Of a DNA stretch of 64,000 bases, positions 40,740-49,800 are shown piece after piece. The stretch's first letter is position 1. Each line of letters starts with the position of its first letter. The DNA is from Phytohabitans suffuscus. GTDB taxonomy: Bacteria > Actinomycetota > Actinomycetes > Mycobacteriales > Micromonosporaceae. The position numbers were made by a program, and so were the translations under genes. The DNA is taken from NCBI RefSeq assembly GCF_011764565.1, contig NZ_AP022871.1, forward strand, positions 558,001-622,000. Reading direction: 5' to 3'. The notes beneath the pieces were generated by a model that searched no databases, was not told the DNA's origin, and was given only the letters and a program-made list of their open reading frames with translations.

Positions 40740-40753
40740 AACTCAATAGATGA
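40727..40753. promoter_or_regulatory. 10-bp inverted repeat before the exporter operon
   Basis: TCATCTATTG (40727-40736) and CAATAGATGA (40744-40753) form a perfect inverted repeat around 7 bases. It is A/T-rich in a very G/C-rich setting, overlaps the ketosynthase stop and lies 36 bases before the exporter ATPase. It could be a repressor operator for the exporter; a weak terminator is the alternative. Confidence 0.5.
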
Positions 40754-40789
40754 TGAATTCCTACGTGGACGCCGCCTAAGGAAGGGACC

Positions 40790-41533
40790 ATGGACTCTGC
40801 CATCGAGATCCGCGAGCTAACCGTCGTGCGTGGCCGGCGCACGGTGCTGCACGGCATCAGCGCCAGCGTGCCGCGCGGCGCCATCACCGGGCTGCTTGGT
40901 CCGAGTGGCAGCGGCAAGACGACGCTCATCCGCACAATCGTGGGCGTGCAGATCGTCCGCTCCGGCACCGTCACGGTCCTGGGGCTGCCCGCCGGCAGCG
41001 TCGAGCTCCGCCGCAGGATCGGCTACTTCACCCAGTCTCCGAGCGTCTACGCGGACATGACGGTCCGGGAGAACGTGCGCTACTTCGCCAGCCTCTACGG
41101 CATGGGGGCGAAGGAGGCGGATCAGATCATCACCGACGTCGGCCTCGCCGAGCAGAGCAGGCAGGTGGTCCGCACGCTCTCCGGCGGCCAGCACAGCCGG
41201 GCATCGCTCGCCTGCGCCCTGGTCACCCAGCCGGAGCTGCTGGTGCTCGACGAGCCGACAGTGGGTCAGGACCCGGTGTTGCGCGAGGAGCTGTGGCAGC
41301 GCTTCCGGGCGCTGGCGCAGGGGGGCGTCACCCTTTTGATCTCCAGCCACATCATGGACGAGGCCAACCGTTGCGACGGCCTGATCCTGATCCGCGACGG
41401 CGCCATCCTCGCGGAGGGCTCGCCCAAGGCGATCACGTCGAGGGCCGGTACCGACGACCTGGACCAGGCGTTCCTGCGTCTGGTACAGGAGCAGAGCGAG
41501 TCGACCGAGGCCGTTGACAAGGAGGTGGTCTGA
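40790..41533 (+). CDS. ABC-2 exporter ATPase (DrrA-like)
   Basis: A 247-residue ABC ATPase. Walker A GPSGSGKTT is near residue 37, the signature is LSGGQHSRASLACAL, Walker B is LLVLDEPTVGQDP, and the switch histidine is in ISSHIMDE. It pairs with the permease starting at 41534, immediately after its stop. DrrAB-type pairs export antibiotics, so it is the likely efflux and self-resistance pump of the halopyrrole product. An AAGGAAGG site precedes the ATG. Confidence 0.88.
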   Translation: MDSAIEIRELTVVRGRRTVLHGISASVPRGAITGLLGPSGSGKTTLIRTIVGVQIVRSGTVTVLGLPAGSVELRRRIGYFTQSPSVYADMTVRENVRYFASLYGMGAKEADQIITDVGLAEQSRQVVRTLSGGQHSRASLACALVTQPELLVLDEPTVGQDPVLREELWQRFRALAQGGVTLLISSHIMDEANRCDGLILIRDGAILAEGSPKAITSRAGTDDLDQAFLRLVQEQSESTEAVDKEVV

Positions 41534-42271
41534 GTGTCCATCAGGATCATCGGCTACACGACCGCCCGCATCCTGAGCCAGCTGCGCCACGACAGGCGCT
41601 CCATGGGCCTGCTCATCGGCGCGCCCGTGCTGATGCTGACGCTGCTGTACTTCATGTTCGAGGACAACGACACCCTTCTGGACCAGGTCCTGCTCATCAT
41701 GATGGGCATCTTCCCGTTCCTGCTGATGTTCCTGATCACCAGCATCGCCATGCTGCGGGAGCGCACCTCGGGCACGCTGGAACGGCTGTTCACCACCCCG
41801 GTGGGCAAGCTGGACCTGCTCTTCTCCTACGGCATCGCGTTCGGCGTGGCCGCGACGGTGCAGGCCTCGGTCGCCTCCGCTGTCGCGTACTGGTTGCTCG
41901 GCCTCGACACGGCGGGCAGCGGCTGGTACGTGGTGATGATCGCGGTCGGCAACGCTCTGTTGGGGGTCGGGCTCGGCCTGTTGTGCAGTGCCTTCGCCCA
42001 GACCGAGTTCCAGGCCGTCCAGTTCCTCCCGGTCGTAGTGCTGCCGCAGATCCTGCTGTGTGGCCTGTTCGTGCCGCGCGCCGCGATGGCCGGGTGGCTG
42101 GAAGGGCTGAGCACCGCGCTGCCGCTCTCGCACGGCGTGGAGGCCCTTCAGGAGGTCGGGGCGCACGAGGACCCCACCGGCGTGATGTGGCGGGGATTCC
42201 TCATCATCATCGGCGCGGTGGTGCTTGCTCTGCTGCTCGCCGCCAGCACGCTTCGCCGACGCACCGCCTGA
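41534..42271 (+). CDS. ABC-2 family exporter permease (DrrB-like)
   Basis: A 245-residue membrane protein with about six helices. Early motifs are RHDRRSMGLLIGAPVLMLTL and LLMFLITSIAMLRERTSGTL; the typical ABC-2 segment TPVGKLDLLFSYGIAFG follows. The GTG start directly abuts the ATPase stop. It forms the transmembrane part of the exporter. A strong hairpin follows its stop. Confidence 0.87.
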   Translation: MSIRIIGYTTARILSQLRHDRRSMGLLIGAPVLMLTLLYFMFEDNDTLLDQVLLIMMGIFPFLLMFLITSIAMLRERTSGTLERLFTTPVGKLDLLFSYGIAFGVAATVQASVASAVAYWLLGLDTAGSGWYVVMIAVGNALLGVGLGLLCSAFAQTEFQAVQFLPVVVLPQILLCGLFVPRAAMAGWLEGLSTALPLSHGVEALQEVGAHEDPTGVMWRGFLIIIGAVVLALLLAASTLRRRTA

Positions 42272-42280
42272 GAAGACCGC

Positions 42281-42308
42281 CGGGATATGTTCTGCGGAAC
42301 ATATCCCG
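42281..42308. terminator. Perfect 12-bp hairpin after the exporter operon
   Basis: CGGGATATGTTC (42281-42292) and GAACATATCCCG (42297-42308) pair perfectly around TGCG, 10 bases after the exporter permease stop. The position suits a terminator. Its A/T-rich middle also resembles a palindromic operator, so a regulatory role for the antiporter downstream is possible. Confidence 0.65.
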
Positions 42309-42730
42309 GCACGATCCGCGCGGTGACACTCCACCGGCCCATCCTGGCGGCCGACGCCTGCCCCACCACCGCCCGACCGGGACCGCGAAACGTCGCCGGC
42401 CGGCGGTTGTCCGCGCGCGGCGGCCAGACCGCACCGGTCGCCGTGGCCAGAGATGACCGCGCCGTGGTCGCGGCCAGCCGCGGCGCCGTTTGTCGCGAAC
42501 TCCCCTCCGTTACGGTCGCGCCGGGAGCGTAGTCCTCCTCGCGGTGGAGGGCGCCAACCCTGTGGCGGAGCGGCGGCATCCTCAGTGTGGTGGAAGACCG
42601 GCTGGGCGTGCGCCCATACCGTCAGACCGGGCCTCAAGATGCGCATCGCGCGACTGCGGACCCGATGCCGGTCCTATGTGGAGCGCGGCGATCGATCCGT
42701 GGCGGCCGTCCCGGGAAATGGGAGGAACAC
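42309..42730. other. Gene-free stretch before the antiporter gene
   Basis: About 420 bases. An in-frame extension of the antiporter back to 42587 is open but lacks a ribosome site and hydrophobic character, so I consider it non-coding. No clear promoter boxes or RNA genes were recognised. Confidence 0.45.
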
Positions 42731-44065
42731 GTGACCATCGCTGGCAACCCCGTGCCGCCGATCCCCCATCACCAGCTGCTCGTCTTCCTGCTCCAAGTTG
42801 GCCTGCTGCTTCTGCTCGCGATCGCGCTGGGCCGCCTCGCGGTGCGGTTCGGCATGCCGTCCGTCGTCGGTGAGCTGGCCGTCGGCGTCCTGCTTGGACC
42901 GTCGCTCCTGGACACCGTGGCACCCGACCTGAGCGGCTGGCTGCTGCCGAAGGACCCGGAGCAGATGCACATGCTGGACGCGTTCGGCCAGTTCGGAGTG
43001 CTCATGCTCGTCGCCCTCGCCGGGATGCACATGGACCTGGGGTTGATCCGCCGCCGGGGTGCCGCGGCCGCCGGGATCAGCGCCGGTGGTCTCGCGGTGC
43101 CTCTCGGGTTCGGTATCGTGGCCGGCCTGCTGATACCGACCCAGTTGCTGGTGGACGCCGGGGATCGAGGAGTGTTCATGCTCTACCTCGGGGTGGCGAT
43201 GTGCGTCAGCGCACTGCCGGTGATCGCCAAGACCCTGATGGACATGAACCTCATCCACCGCAACGTGGGCCAGCTCACGATGACGGCGGGGATGGTGGAC
43301 GACGCGTTCGGCTGGCTGATGCTGTCGATCGTGTCCGCGCTGGCCACGACGGGCTTCCGGGCCGGCCAGGTCGGCCTGTCCGTGCTCTACCTCGCGCTGG
43401 TGATCGTGGTGGCGGCGTTCATCGGGCGGCCGGTGGTGCGCTTCGTGATGCGGGCGGCCGCCCGGACGTCGGACGCGGGCACGGTCGCGGCTACGGCGGC
43501 TGTCATCGTGGTGCTCGGCTCCGCGGCCACGCACGCGCTGCGGCTGGAGGCGGTTTTCGGTGCGTTCGTCTGCGGCATCCTGATCGGCTTGGTGGCCAAG
43601 GAACACCGGGCCCGGCTGGCCCCGCTGAACACGGTCACGATGTCGGTGCTGGCGCCGATCTTCTTCGCGATCGCCGGGCTGCGCGTCGACGTCACGGCGC
43701 TGGCCGACCCGCTGGTGCTGGTCGCGGCGCTGGTGCTGCTGCTGGTGGCGGTGGTCGGCAAGTTCGTGGGTGCGTACGCCGGGGCGCGGGCCAGCCGGCT
43801 CGGCCATTGGGAGGGAATCGCGCTCGGTGCGGGCATGAACGCCCGCGGGGTGATCGAGATCGTGGTCGCCATGGTTGGCCTGCGGCTGGGTATTCTGACC
43901 GTCGAGGTGTACACAATCATCGTGCTGATCGCGATCGCGACCTCGCTGATGGCGCCCCCGATCCTGCGCCGCGCGATGGCGCGGGTCGAGCTCACCGCCG
44001 ACGAGGAACTGCGCCAAACCGAGCAGCGAGACCTCACCATGGCCGCCAGGAGCGGTCCACGCTGA
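42731..44065 (+). CDS. Cation:proton antiporter (CPA2/KefB-like)
   Basis: A 444-residue membrane protein with 12 or so hydrophobic helices. Features are FGMPSVVGELAVGVLLGPSL near the N-terminus, the CPA2-type acidic site in TAGMVDDAFGWLMLS, and LGAGMNARGVIEIVVAMVGL near the C-terminus. GTG 42731 follows GGGAGG at good spacing. It lacks the KefB RCK domain. It would exchange Na+ or K+ for H+. Coming right after the exporter genes of a halopyrrole cluster, it may help cells survive an uncoupling product, but a housekeeping role is equally possible. Confidence 0.82.
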   Translation: MTIAGNPVPPIPHHQLLVFLLQVGLLLLLAIALGRLAVRFGMPSVVGELAVGVLLGPSLLDTVAPDLSGWLLPKDPEQMHMLDAFGQFGVLMLVALAGMHMDLGLIRRRGAAAAGISAGGLAVPLGFGIVAGLLIPTQLLVDAGDRGVFMLYLGVAMCVSALPVIAKTLMDMNLIHRNVGQLTMTAGMVDDAFGWLMLSIVSALATTGFRAGQVGLSVLYLALVIVVAAFIGRPVVRFVMRAAARTSDAGTVAATAAVIVVLGSAATHALRLEAVFGAFVCGILIGLVAKEHRARLAPLNTVTMSVLAPIFFAIAGLRVDVTALADPLVLVAALVLLLVAVVGKFVGAYAGARASRLGHWEGIALGAGMNARGVIEIVVAMVGLRLGILTVEVYTIIVLIAIATSLMAPPILRRAMARVELTADEELRQTEQRDLTMAARSGPR

Positions 44066-44074
44066 GGAGGAGTC

Positions 44075-44440
44075 CGCTCGTGGTGAGGCCCGGCCGGTGT
44101 CCGACGCGCCGGCCTGGAAGATGACGGCTGGCCCTGCGGCGCGACCCAGCGGCCCCTCGACGTCGAAGAACTCGCCATGGTTCAGGCACGTGGATGCGGC
44201 TCAGGTCGTTGTAGATCCCGCGCTCGCGGTCCTCGACGACCGTTGCGTCCTCCCAGGAATCCCAGAGCTCCTTGACCACGTCCAGGGCCTCCCCGGCGCG
44301 GCGGTACCGGTCGTCGTGCGGGATGACGCCGCCGGAGCCGAAGTTGTCCGCGGCGGCCTGCGCGAAGCTGGTGACCACGTTCCAACCGGCCCGCCCACCG
44401 CTGAGGTGGTCGAGGGACAGCAGCTGGCGTGCGAGGCGGT
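44075..44440 (-). pseudogene. Fragment of an NtaA/SnaA/DszA-type flavin monooxygenase
   Basis: On the minus strand the frame reads SLDHLSGGRAGWNVVTSFAQ, NFGSGGVIPHDDRYRRAGEA and VVKELWDSWEDATVVEDRE. After one base shift it continues HGEFFDVEGPLGRAAGPAVI. This is the middle of the roughly 440-residue luciferase-like NtaA family; the N-terminal third and C-terminal half are absent. It is a decayed or truncated gene. Confidence 0.72.
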
Positions 44441-44445
44441 GGAGC

Positions 44446-44680
44446 CCGTTGTTCAGAAGCCGGTTCGGCCGCCGTACGGCACCGCGGCGACCTCCACCAC
44501 GTCGACCGCGGCGTAGCCGTCGTCCACCCCGTCCGTGGCGTGGACGGCTACGTAGTGCGGCTCGCCGTCGTCGCCGAGCAGCTGGCGCAGCCGCCACCAG
44601 CCATCCAGCCGCCGGATGGCAGCCGGAGTCCCACGCCGGCGGGCGCGCGGTGCGGATGTCTCCAGCGCTCACCGCCGGCA
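44446..44680 (-). pseudogene. Possible acetyltransferase (Eis/GNAT-like) fragment
   Basis: A minus-strand frame reads DGWWRLRQLLGDDGEPHYVA and ATDGVDDGYAAVDVVEV, reminiscent of the middle of Eis-type acetyltransferases. It stops at TGA just where the monooxygenase fragment starts in another frame. No start or full domain is present. The remaining 44690-45047 stretch shows no recognisable gene. Confidence 0.3.
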
Positions 44681-45047
44681 TCGGCTGATGCCGGGTGCAA
44701 GGGCATACAGGTACACCCGATGTCCCGGCTGGGCACCGGCGCACGCCGACGGCAACGGGGAGACGGTGAGAGACGGGTCGACGAAGGCAGCGGTCAGCGC
44801 GACCATCCTGCGACTGGGGCGGCCGGCGCTCGCCCGATCGGCGCCGGCCAGCCGCACGGCCGGTGCCCTCGAAGCCGGCCTGGGCGAACGCCGGCAGCGG
44901 CGGATCCCAGATCCCTGCCCATGCCAAGCCGCATGAGCCGCGATGGAACGGAAGAGGTCACGTGGATGAGATCCCGCACGTCGTCGAGGGCCCATGAACT
45001 CGGTGCGAGGGCCTGCCTTTACGCGAGAGCCACCTGACTGACGACGC

Positions 45048-45452
45048 TCACAAATGCCTGGCGCCGCGAATGGACTCCAGGTATGCGGCGATCGCGTCCC
45101 GGTTGCGGGTCAGGAAGTGCACCCGCTGGTCCATCTGCTCGTGCTGCTCCTCGAGCGCCGCGATGAGCTCGGGGCTCGCCTCGGTGACGTGGATGTCGCA
45201 GGGGTCGTCGAGGAAGGGCAGAATGTCTCTGATGATCTTCACGGGAATGCTCGCCTCGAGAAGGCCGCGAATCTGCCAGACCCGGTCGACCAGCACCGGG
45301 TCGTACTCGCGGTAGCCGTTGGCCGCCCGCGTCGACTCGATCAGGCCCTGCTCCTCGTAGTATCGGATCAGCCGAGTAGAGATGTTCGCGGTCTTCGCGA
45401 GCTCGCCGATCTTCATACTCGGTCTGGTCGCGGCGTTCTTGTCGGCGTCCAT
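45048..45452 (-). CDS. MerR-family transcriptional regulator
   Basis: A 134-residue MerR protein. The DNA-binding domain is MKIGELAKTANISTRLIRYY and GLIESTRAANGYREY, followed by a helical dimerisation region ending HFLTRNRDAIAAYLESI. No effector-binding cysteine cluster is seen, as in the short MerR class. The ATG at 45452 follows AGGAGG; the upstream start at 45485 is less likely. It is divergent from the EamA transporter gene with a perfect palindrome between them, so it probably controls both. Confidence 0.85.
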   Translation of the reverse strand: MDADKNAATRPSMKIGELAKTANISTRLIRYYEEQGLIESTRAANGYREYDPVLVDRVWQIRGLLEASIPVKIIRDILPFLDDPCDIHVTEASPELIAALEEQHEQMDQRVHFLTRNRDAIAAYLESIRGARHL

Positions 45453-45478
45453 GGACGATGATCCTCCTGGCCGGCTTG

Positions 45479-45498
45479 CCTTCACACTGGTGTGAAGG
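45479..45498. promoter_or_regulatory. Palindromic operator between MerR and EamA genes
   Basis: Arms CCTTCACAC (45479-45487) and GTGTGAAGG (45490-45498) are a perfect 9-2-9 palindrome. It lies in the 53-base gap between the divergent starts at 45452 and 45506, where MerR-type regulators bind to set spacing between promoter elements. Confidence 0.8.
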
Positions 45499-45505
45499 TT
45501 GGACG

Positions 45506-46486
45506 ATGGCCCACATGACGACGCAGACCACCGCGTCCGGCCACGTGTTGAGAAATGCTACCGTCGCGCGTTTTCTGTTGTTGGCGTTGCTGTGGGGCAG
45601 CAGCTTCACCTTCATCAAGGTCTCGTTGCGTGGGTTGAGTCCCGGCCAACTGGTGCTGGCCCGGCTCGTGCTCGGCGCGTTGGTCCTGCTCTCGATTGTA
45701 GGTCTGCGCCGGGTCGCGCTGCCCAGGTCGGTCAGCACCTGGGGACACATCGCGGTCGCCGCACTGTTCGGCAACGTGGTCCCCTTCCTCCTGCTCTCGT
45801 ACGGTGAACGCGGCACCGGCGCGGGCATCGCTGGCGTGCTGGTGGGCAGCACTCCACTCTGGACTATGGCGTTCGCCGCAGCGGCGCTGCCCACCGAGCG
45901 GGCCACCTCGCGCAAGGTGGTCGGCCTACTCGTGGGGTTCCTCGGTGTCGTACTGGTGAGTGGATTGTGGCAAGACACACAGGGGTCACTCGGCGCCAAC
46001 CTGGCCTGCCTCGGGACGGCGGTGAGCTACGGCGTGGGGCTGGTCTACGTGCGCAAGGTCCTGTCGGCTCGGGCCATCCCACCACTGGCCGGCGCCTGCT
46101 CCCAGCTGATGGCGGCCTCGGTGTTGCAGGCTCTGGTCACCCCGTTCCTCGGCTGGCCCACTCCGCACATCACGGCAGAGGTCACGGGCAGCATCCTATT
46201 CCTTGGGATCTTCTCCACCGGCCTGGCCTACGTGCTCCTGTTCCGGCTGATCGGTGACGTCGGCGCGACCACAGCGTCAGGGGTCAACTACGTCGTGCCG
46301 GTCTTCGCCGTCGCCATCGGCGTCATCGCGCTGGGCGAGGCGATGACCTGGAACCTCCTCATCGGCGGCCTGGTGATCCTGGCCGGCATGGCTTACGCGG
46401 AGCGGCGGATCCTGACCACAAAGGACACCAACGCACCACCACAGATCACCCAACCCGCTCCGACCACATCGTCCCGACCAGGCTGA
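45506..46486 (+). CDS. EamA/DMT-family transporter
   Basis: A 326-residue protein with about ten membrane helices in two EamA repeats. The first starts RFLLLALLWGSSFTFIKVSL; the second contains LACLGTAVSYGVGLVYVRKV. The end of repeat two reads INYVVPVFAVAIG-like (VNYVVPVFAVAIGVIALGEA). Members export amino acids, metabolites or drugs. The ATG at 45506 is 7 bases after the MerR palindrome, so its mRNA may have a very short leader. It could be an efflux system for either flanking cluster. Confidence 0.85.
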   Translation: MAHMTTQTTASGHVLRNATVARFLLLALLWGSSFTFIKVSLRGLSPGQLVLARLVLGALVLLSIVGLRRVALPRSVSTWGHIAVAALFGNVVPFLLLSYGERGTGAGIAGVLVGSTPLWTMAFAAAALPTERATSRKVVGLLVGFLGVVLVSGLWQDTQGSLGANLACLGTAVSYGVGLVYVRKVLSARAIPPLAGACSQLMAASVLQALVTPFLGWPTPHITAEVTGSILFLGIFSTGLAYVLLFRLIGDVGATTASGVNYVVPVFAVAIGVIALGEAMTWNLLIGGLVILAGMAYAERRILTTKDTNAPPQITQPAPTTSSRPG

Positions 46487-46869
46487 CCGTCCCGATTCGA
46501 CCCACCCTCATGCCTTGACCACGTAGCTTCCGGAACCCATAACACCCGTCGACGAGCGCCGTACCCGTTACCGGATACGGCGATCCGTCGTGTCCATCCA
46601 AAGTGGAGTATGCGTGTCGACGTTCTTACCCAGAAAGCCTATCGGCTAGATAGGGTATTGACGCCTCGGGAGCCCCGCCGTACCTTCGGTTTCGGACGAC
46701 AGTCCACTTCGATCGAACCCGAGCGAGCGGGTCGAGAGGAAGAAGCCTTCAATACCGCACCGGTGCCACGTCGGGCACCGGCTTACCGACGCGCGCCCAA
46801 CGATCCCGGCTGGTGCCGAATACACCATTTCGGCAGAGACGTCATGCACTACGGCCGAAAGAGATGACG
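46487..46869. other. Gene-free leader of the NRPS operon
   Basis: About 380 bases between the EamA stop and the NRPS start, lower in G/C than its surroundings, presumably holding the promoter of the second cluster. An 85-codon open frame at 46610-46867 has no family resemblance or ribosome site. No riboswitch or T-box fold was recognised by eye. Confidence 0.45.
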
Positions 46870-49800
46870 ATGAACGACGAGTCAATCCGCGGCGAAAGCC
46901 TGCCCGATCTCCTGCGTGGGTGGGTAAATGCCGATCCTGGGAGGATCGCGGTCAGAGACGGCTCCGAGAGCCTCACCTTCGCAGAGTTGGACTCGCGCAG
47001 TCGCGAGCTCGCCGGCTATCTGCGGCGGCTCGGCGGCGGGCCGGATCAGACAATCGGCATCCTCATGGAGTCGTCCGTCGACCTCATGGTGGGTGTTTGG
47101 GGCGTCCTGTACGCGGGAGCCGCATACCTGCCGCTATCGCCGGAATACCCCGAGGAACGCCTGCGGTACATGGTGTCAGACTCGGCCACGACGGTGATTC
47201 TCGTCGATGAGCGCCTGCGCCCACGCCTGGAGGAGCTGGCGCCGGAAGGCACCACGTTCGCCACCGTGGGCGACGCCCGAAGACAGGCCGCGAGCATCTC
47301 CTCCCCGGCTGTCGACCTCGGGCCCGGGCACCTGGCCTACGTCATCTACACCTCGGGCAGCACCGGCCGCCCGAAGGGCATCATGATCGAGCACGGCAGC
47401 ATCGTGAGCCAGCTGCGGTGGCTCGCCACCGAGCAAGGGCTCGACGAGCACCGGACCGTGCTGCAGAAGACGCCGCTGAGCTTCGACGCGGCGCAGTGGG
47501 AGATCCTGGCCCCGGCATGCGGCAGCACGGTGGTGATGGGCGAGCCCGGCTCGTACCGCGACCCACAGCGGCTCGTCGAGCTGGTCAAGGCCAACGAGGT
47601 CACCACACTCCAGGCCGTGCCCACCCTGTGGCAGGCGCTGGTGGACACCGGTGAGTTGGCCAGTTGCACAAGCCTCACCCAGCTCTTCAGCGGAGGTGAG
47701 GTGCTCTCGCGCGCGCTCGCCGTCGCGTTGCTCGACGCGCTGGCCAGCGCCACGCTCGTCAACCTCTACGGCCCGAGCGAGTGCACCATCAACGCCTCGG
47801 CACACACGGTCGACCGGAAGTCCGTCGGCGACGGCCCGGACACCATCCCCATTGGACAGCCGGTACCTGGCATGCGGTTTTCCATCCTCGACCGCAAGGG
47901 CCGCGCCGTCGCCGCCGGCGAGACAGGTGAGCTGCACATCGCGGGTGTCCAACTCGCGCGCGGCTACCTGCACCGGCCTGACCTGACCGCCGAGCGCTTC
48001 ATCGTCGACCCGGACGCCGGCGACCCGCGCTTCGACCGGCTGTACCGCACCGGCGACCTCGCCCGGTACGACGAGGACGGGTCCGTGCAGTTCGTCGGGC
48101 GGGTCGACAACCAGGTCAAGCTGCGGGGGTTCCGGGTCGAGCTCGACGAGATAAAGGTCGCCATCGAGCGCCACGACTGGGTGAAGCGCGCCGAGGTGGT
48201 CGTCCGGGACGACGTCCTTACCGGCTCTCACCTGGTCGCGTTCGTCGAGCTGAACCCCGACGAGGCCGCGCTCATGGACCAGGGCGACCACGGCGCCCAC
48301 CACCAGTCCAAGCGATACAGGATCCAGACCAAGGCCCAGCTGTCCAACCTCGGCGTGCGCACCGGCGGCGAGCTCGACGGGCGCCACCGAGTCGTCCTGC
48401 CCGGCCGCGAGCCGACGCCCGCCCAGCGGCGTACGGTGTTCGGCCGCAAGACCTACCGGTTCTACGAGGGCGGTGAGGTCACCCGGGCCGACATCGCGCG
48501 CCTGCTCACGATGACACCAGCCCTGCCGGCGGCACGACGCCCGGCCCGCACCCTTGGCTTGGCCGAGCTGGGCGAGCTGCTGCGCTACTTCGGCCAGTTC
48601 ACCAGCCCCGCGCGGTTACTGCCCAAGTACGGGTACGCCTCGCCCGGATCGCTCTACGGCACCCAGCTCCACCTTGAGCTGTCCGGCGTGGCCGGCCTGC
48701 CCCCCGGCTACTACTACCACCATCCGATCGACCACACGCTCGTGTTGATCCGGCCGGCGCCGGCGGGGAAGCCCCGGATGCGCGTACACCTCACCGGCCG
48801 TCGCCGCGCGATCGAACCGGTGTACCGCAACAACGTCCAGGAGGTGCTACAGATCGAGGCCGGGCACGTGGCTGGTCTGTTCGACGCCGTCCTGCCCGCG
48901 CGCGGGCTGCGCCTGGGGCCTGCCCGGCGGACACCGGCCGTTCGGGCACGGCTGCGCTGCGCGGACGACGAAATCTACCTCGCCTCGTTCCACGTCCAGG
49001 CGGGCATCCGCTCCAGCACCCCGCTCGGCGTCGAGCTGTACGTGCAAGCCCACCCCGGACGCGTTCGCGACCTGCCCGCCGGCCAGTACCGCTACGCCGG
49101 CGCGACGCTCCAGCGGGTCAGCTCCGAGCTGGTGCTCAAGCGCGACGTCATCGCCATCAACCAGCAGGTGTACGAGCGGGCCAGCTTCGGCGTCAGCATC
49201 CTCAGCCGCCACGCCGACGAGTGGCTGCGCTACGTCGAGGTCGGGCGCGCGCTGCAGCGGCTGCAGCACAACGACCGGCAGCTCGGTCTCATGTCCTCGG
49301 GCTACAGCTCGCAGACCGGGCACGACCTGCCTAGCGCGCGGCGGATCGCCGGCATCCTCGGCGAGTCCGGCGGCGTCGCCTCGTACTTCGCGGTCGGCGG
49401 GCGGGTCAGCGACCGGCAGTGGCACAGCGAGGACATGAAGGAGGACTCGGTCCACCTGCGCGGCCCGGCGGAGATGCTCCGGGACGACCTCGCCGGCCGC
49501 CTTCCGCACTACATGGTGCCCAACCGGGTCACCGTGCTCGACACGTTCCCGGTCCACCCCAGCGGAAAGGTCGACGCCGCCGCGCTGCGCGAACTCGACG
49601 CCGCGTCCGTACACGCCGCCGGCGTGCCTCAGGTGACCGCGCGCACGCCGACCGAGGAGGCGATCGCCCTGCTCTGGCAACGCGCGCTGAAGGTGCCCGC
49701 GACCTCCGTACACGACGACTTCTTCGCCGCGGGCGGCAACTCACTTGTCGCTGTCGGCCTGATCAGCCAGATCAACCGCGAGCTCGGCGGAGCCCTGCCA

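Noticed and set aside
46610..46867. 85-codon frame upstream of the NRPS as a small protein or MbtH-like helper
   Set aside because: It lacks MbtH residues, has no ribosome site and is composed of unbiased codons.
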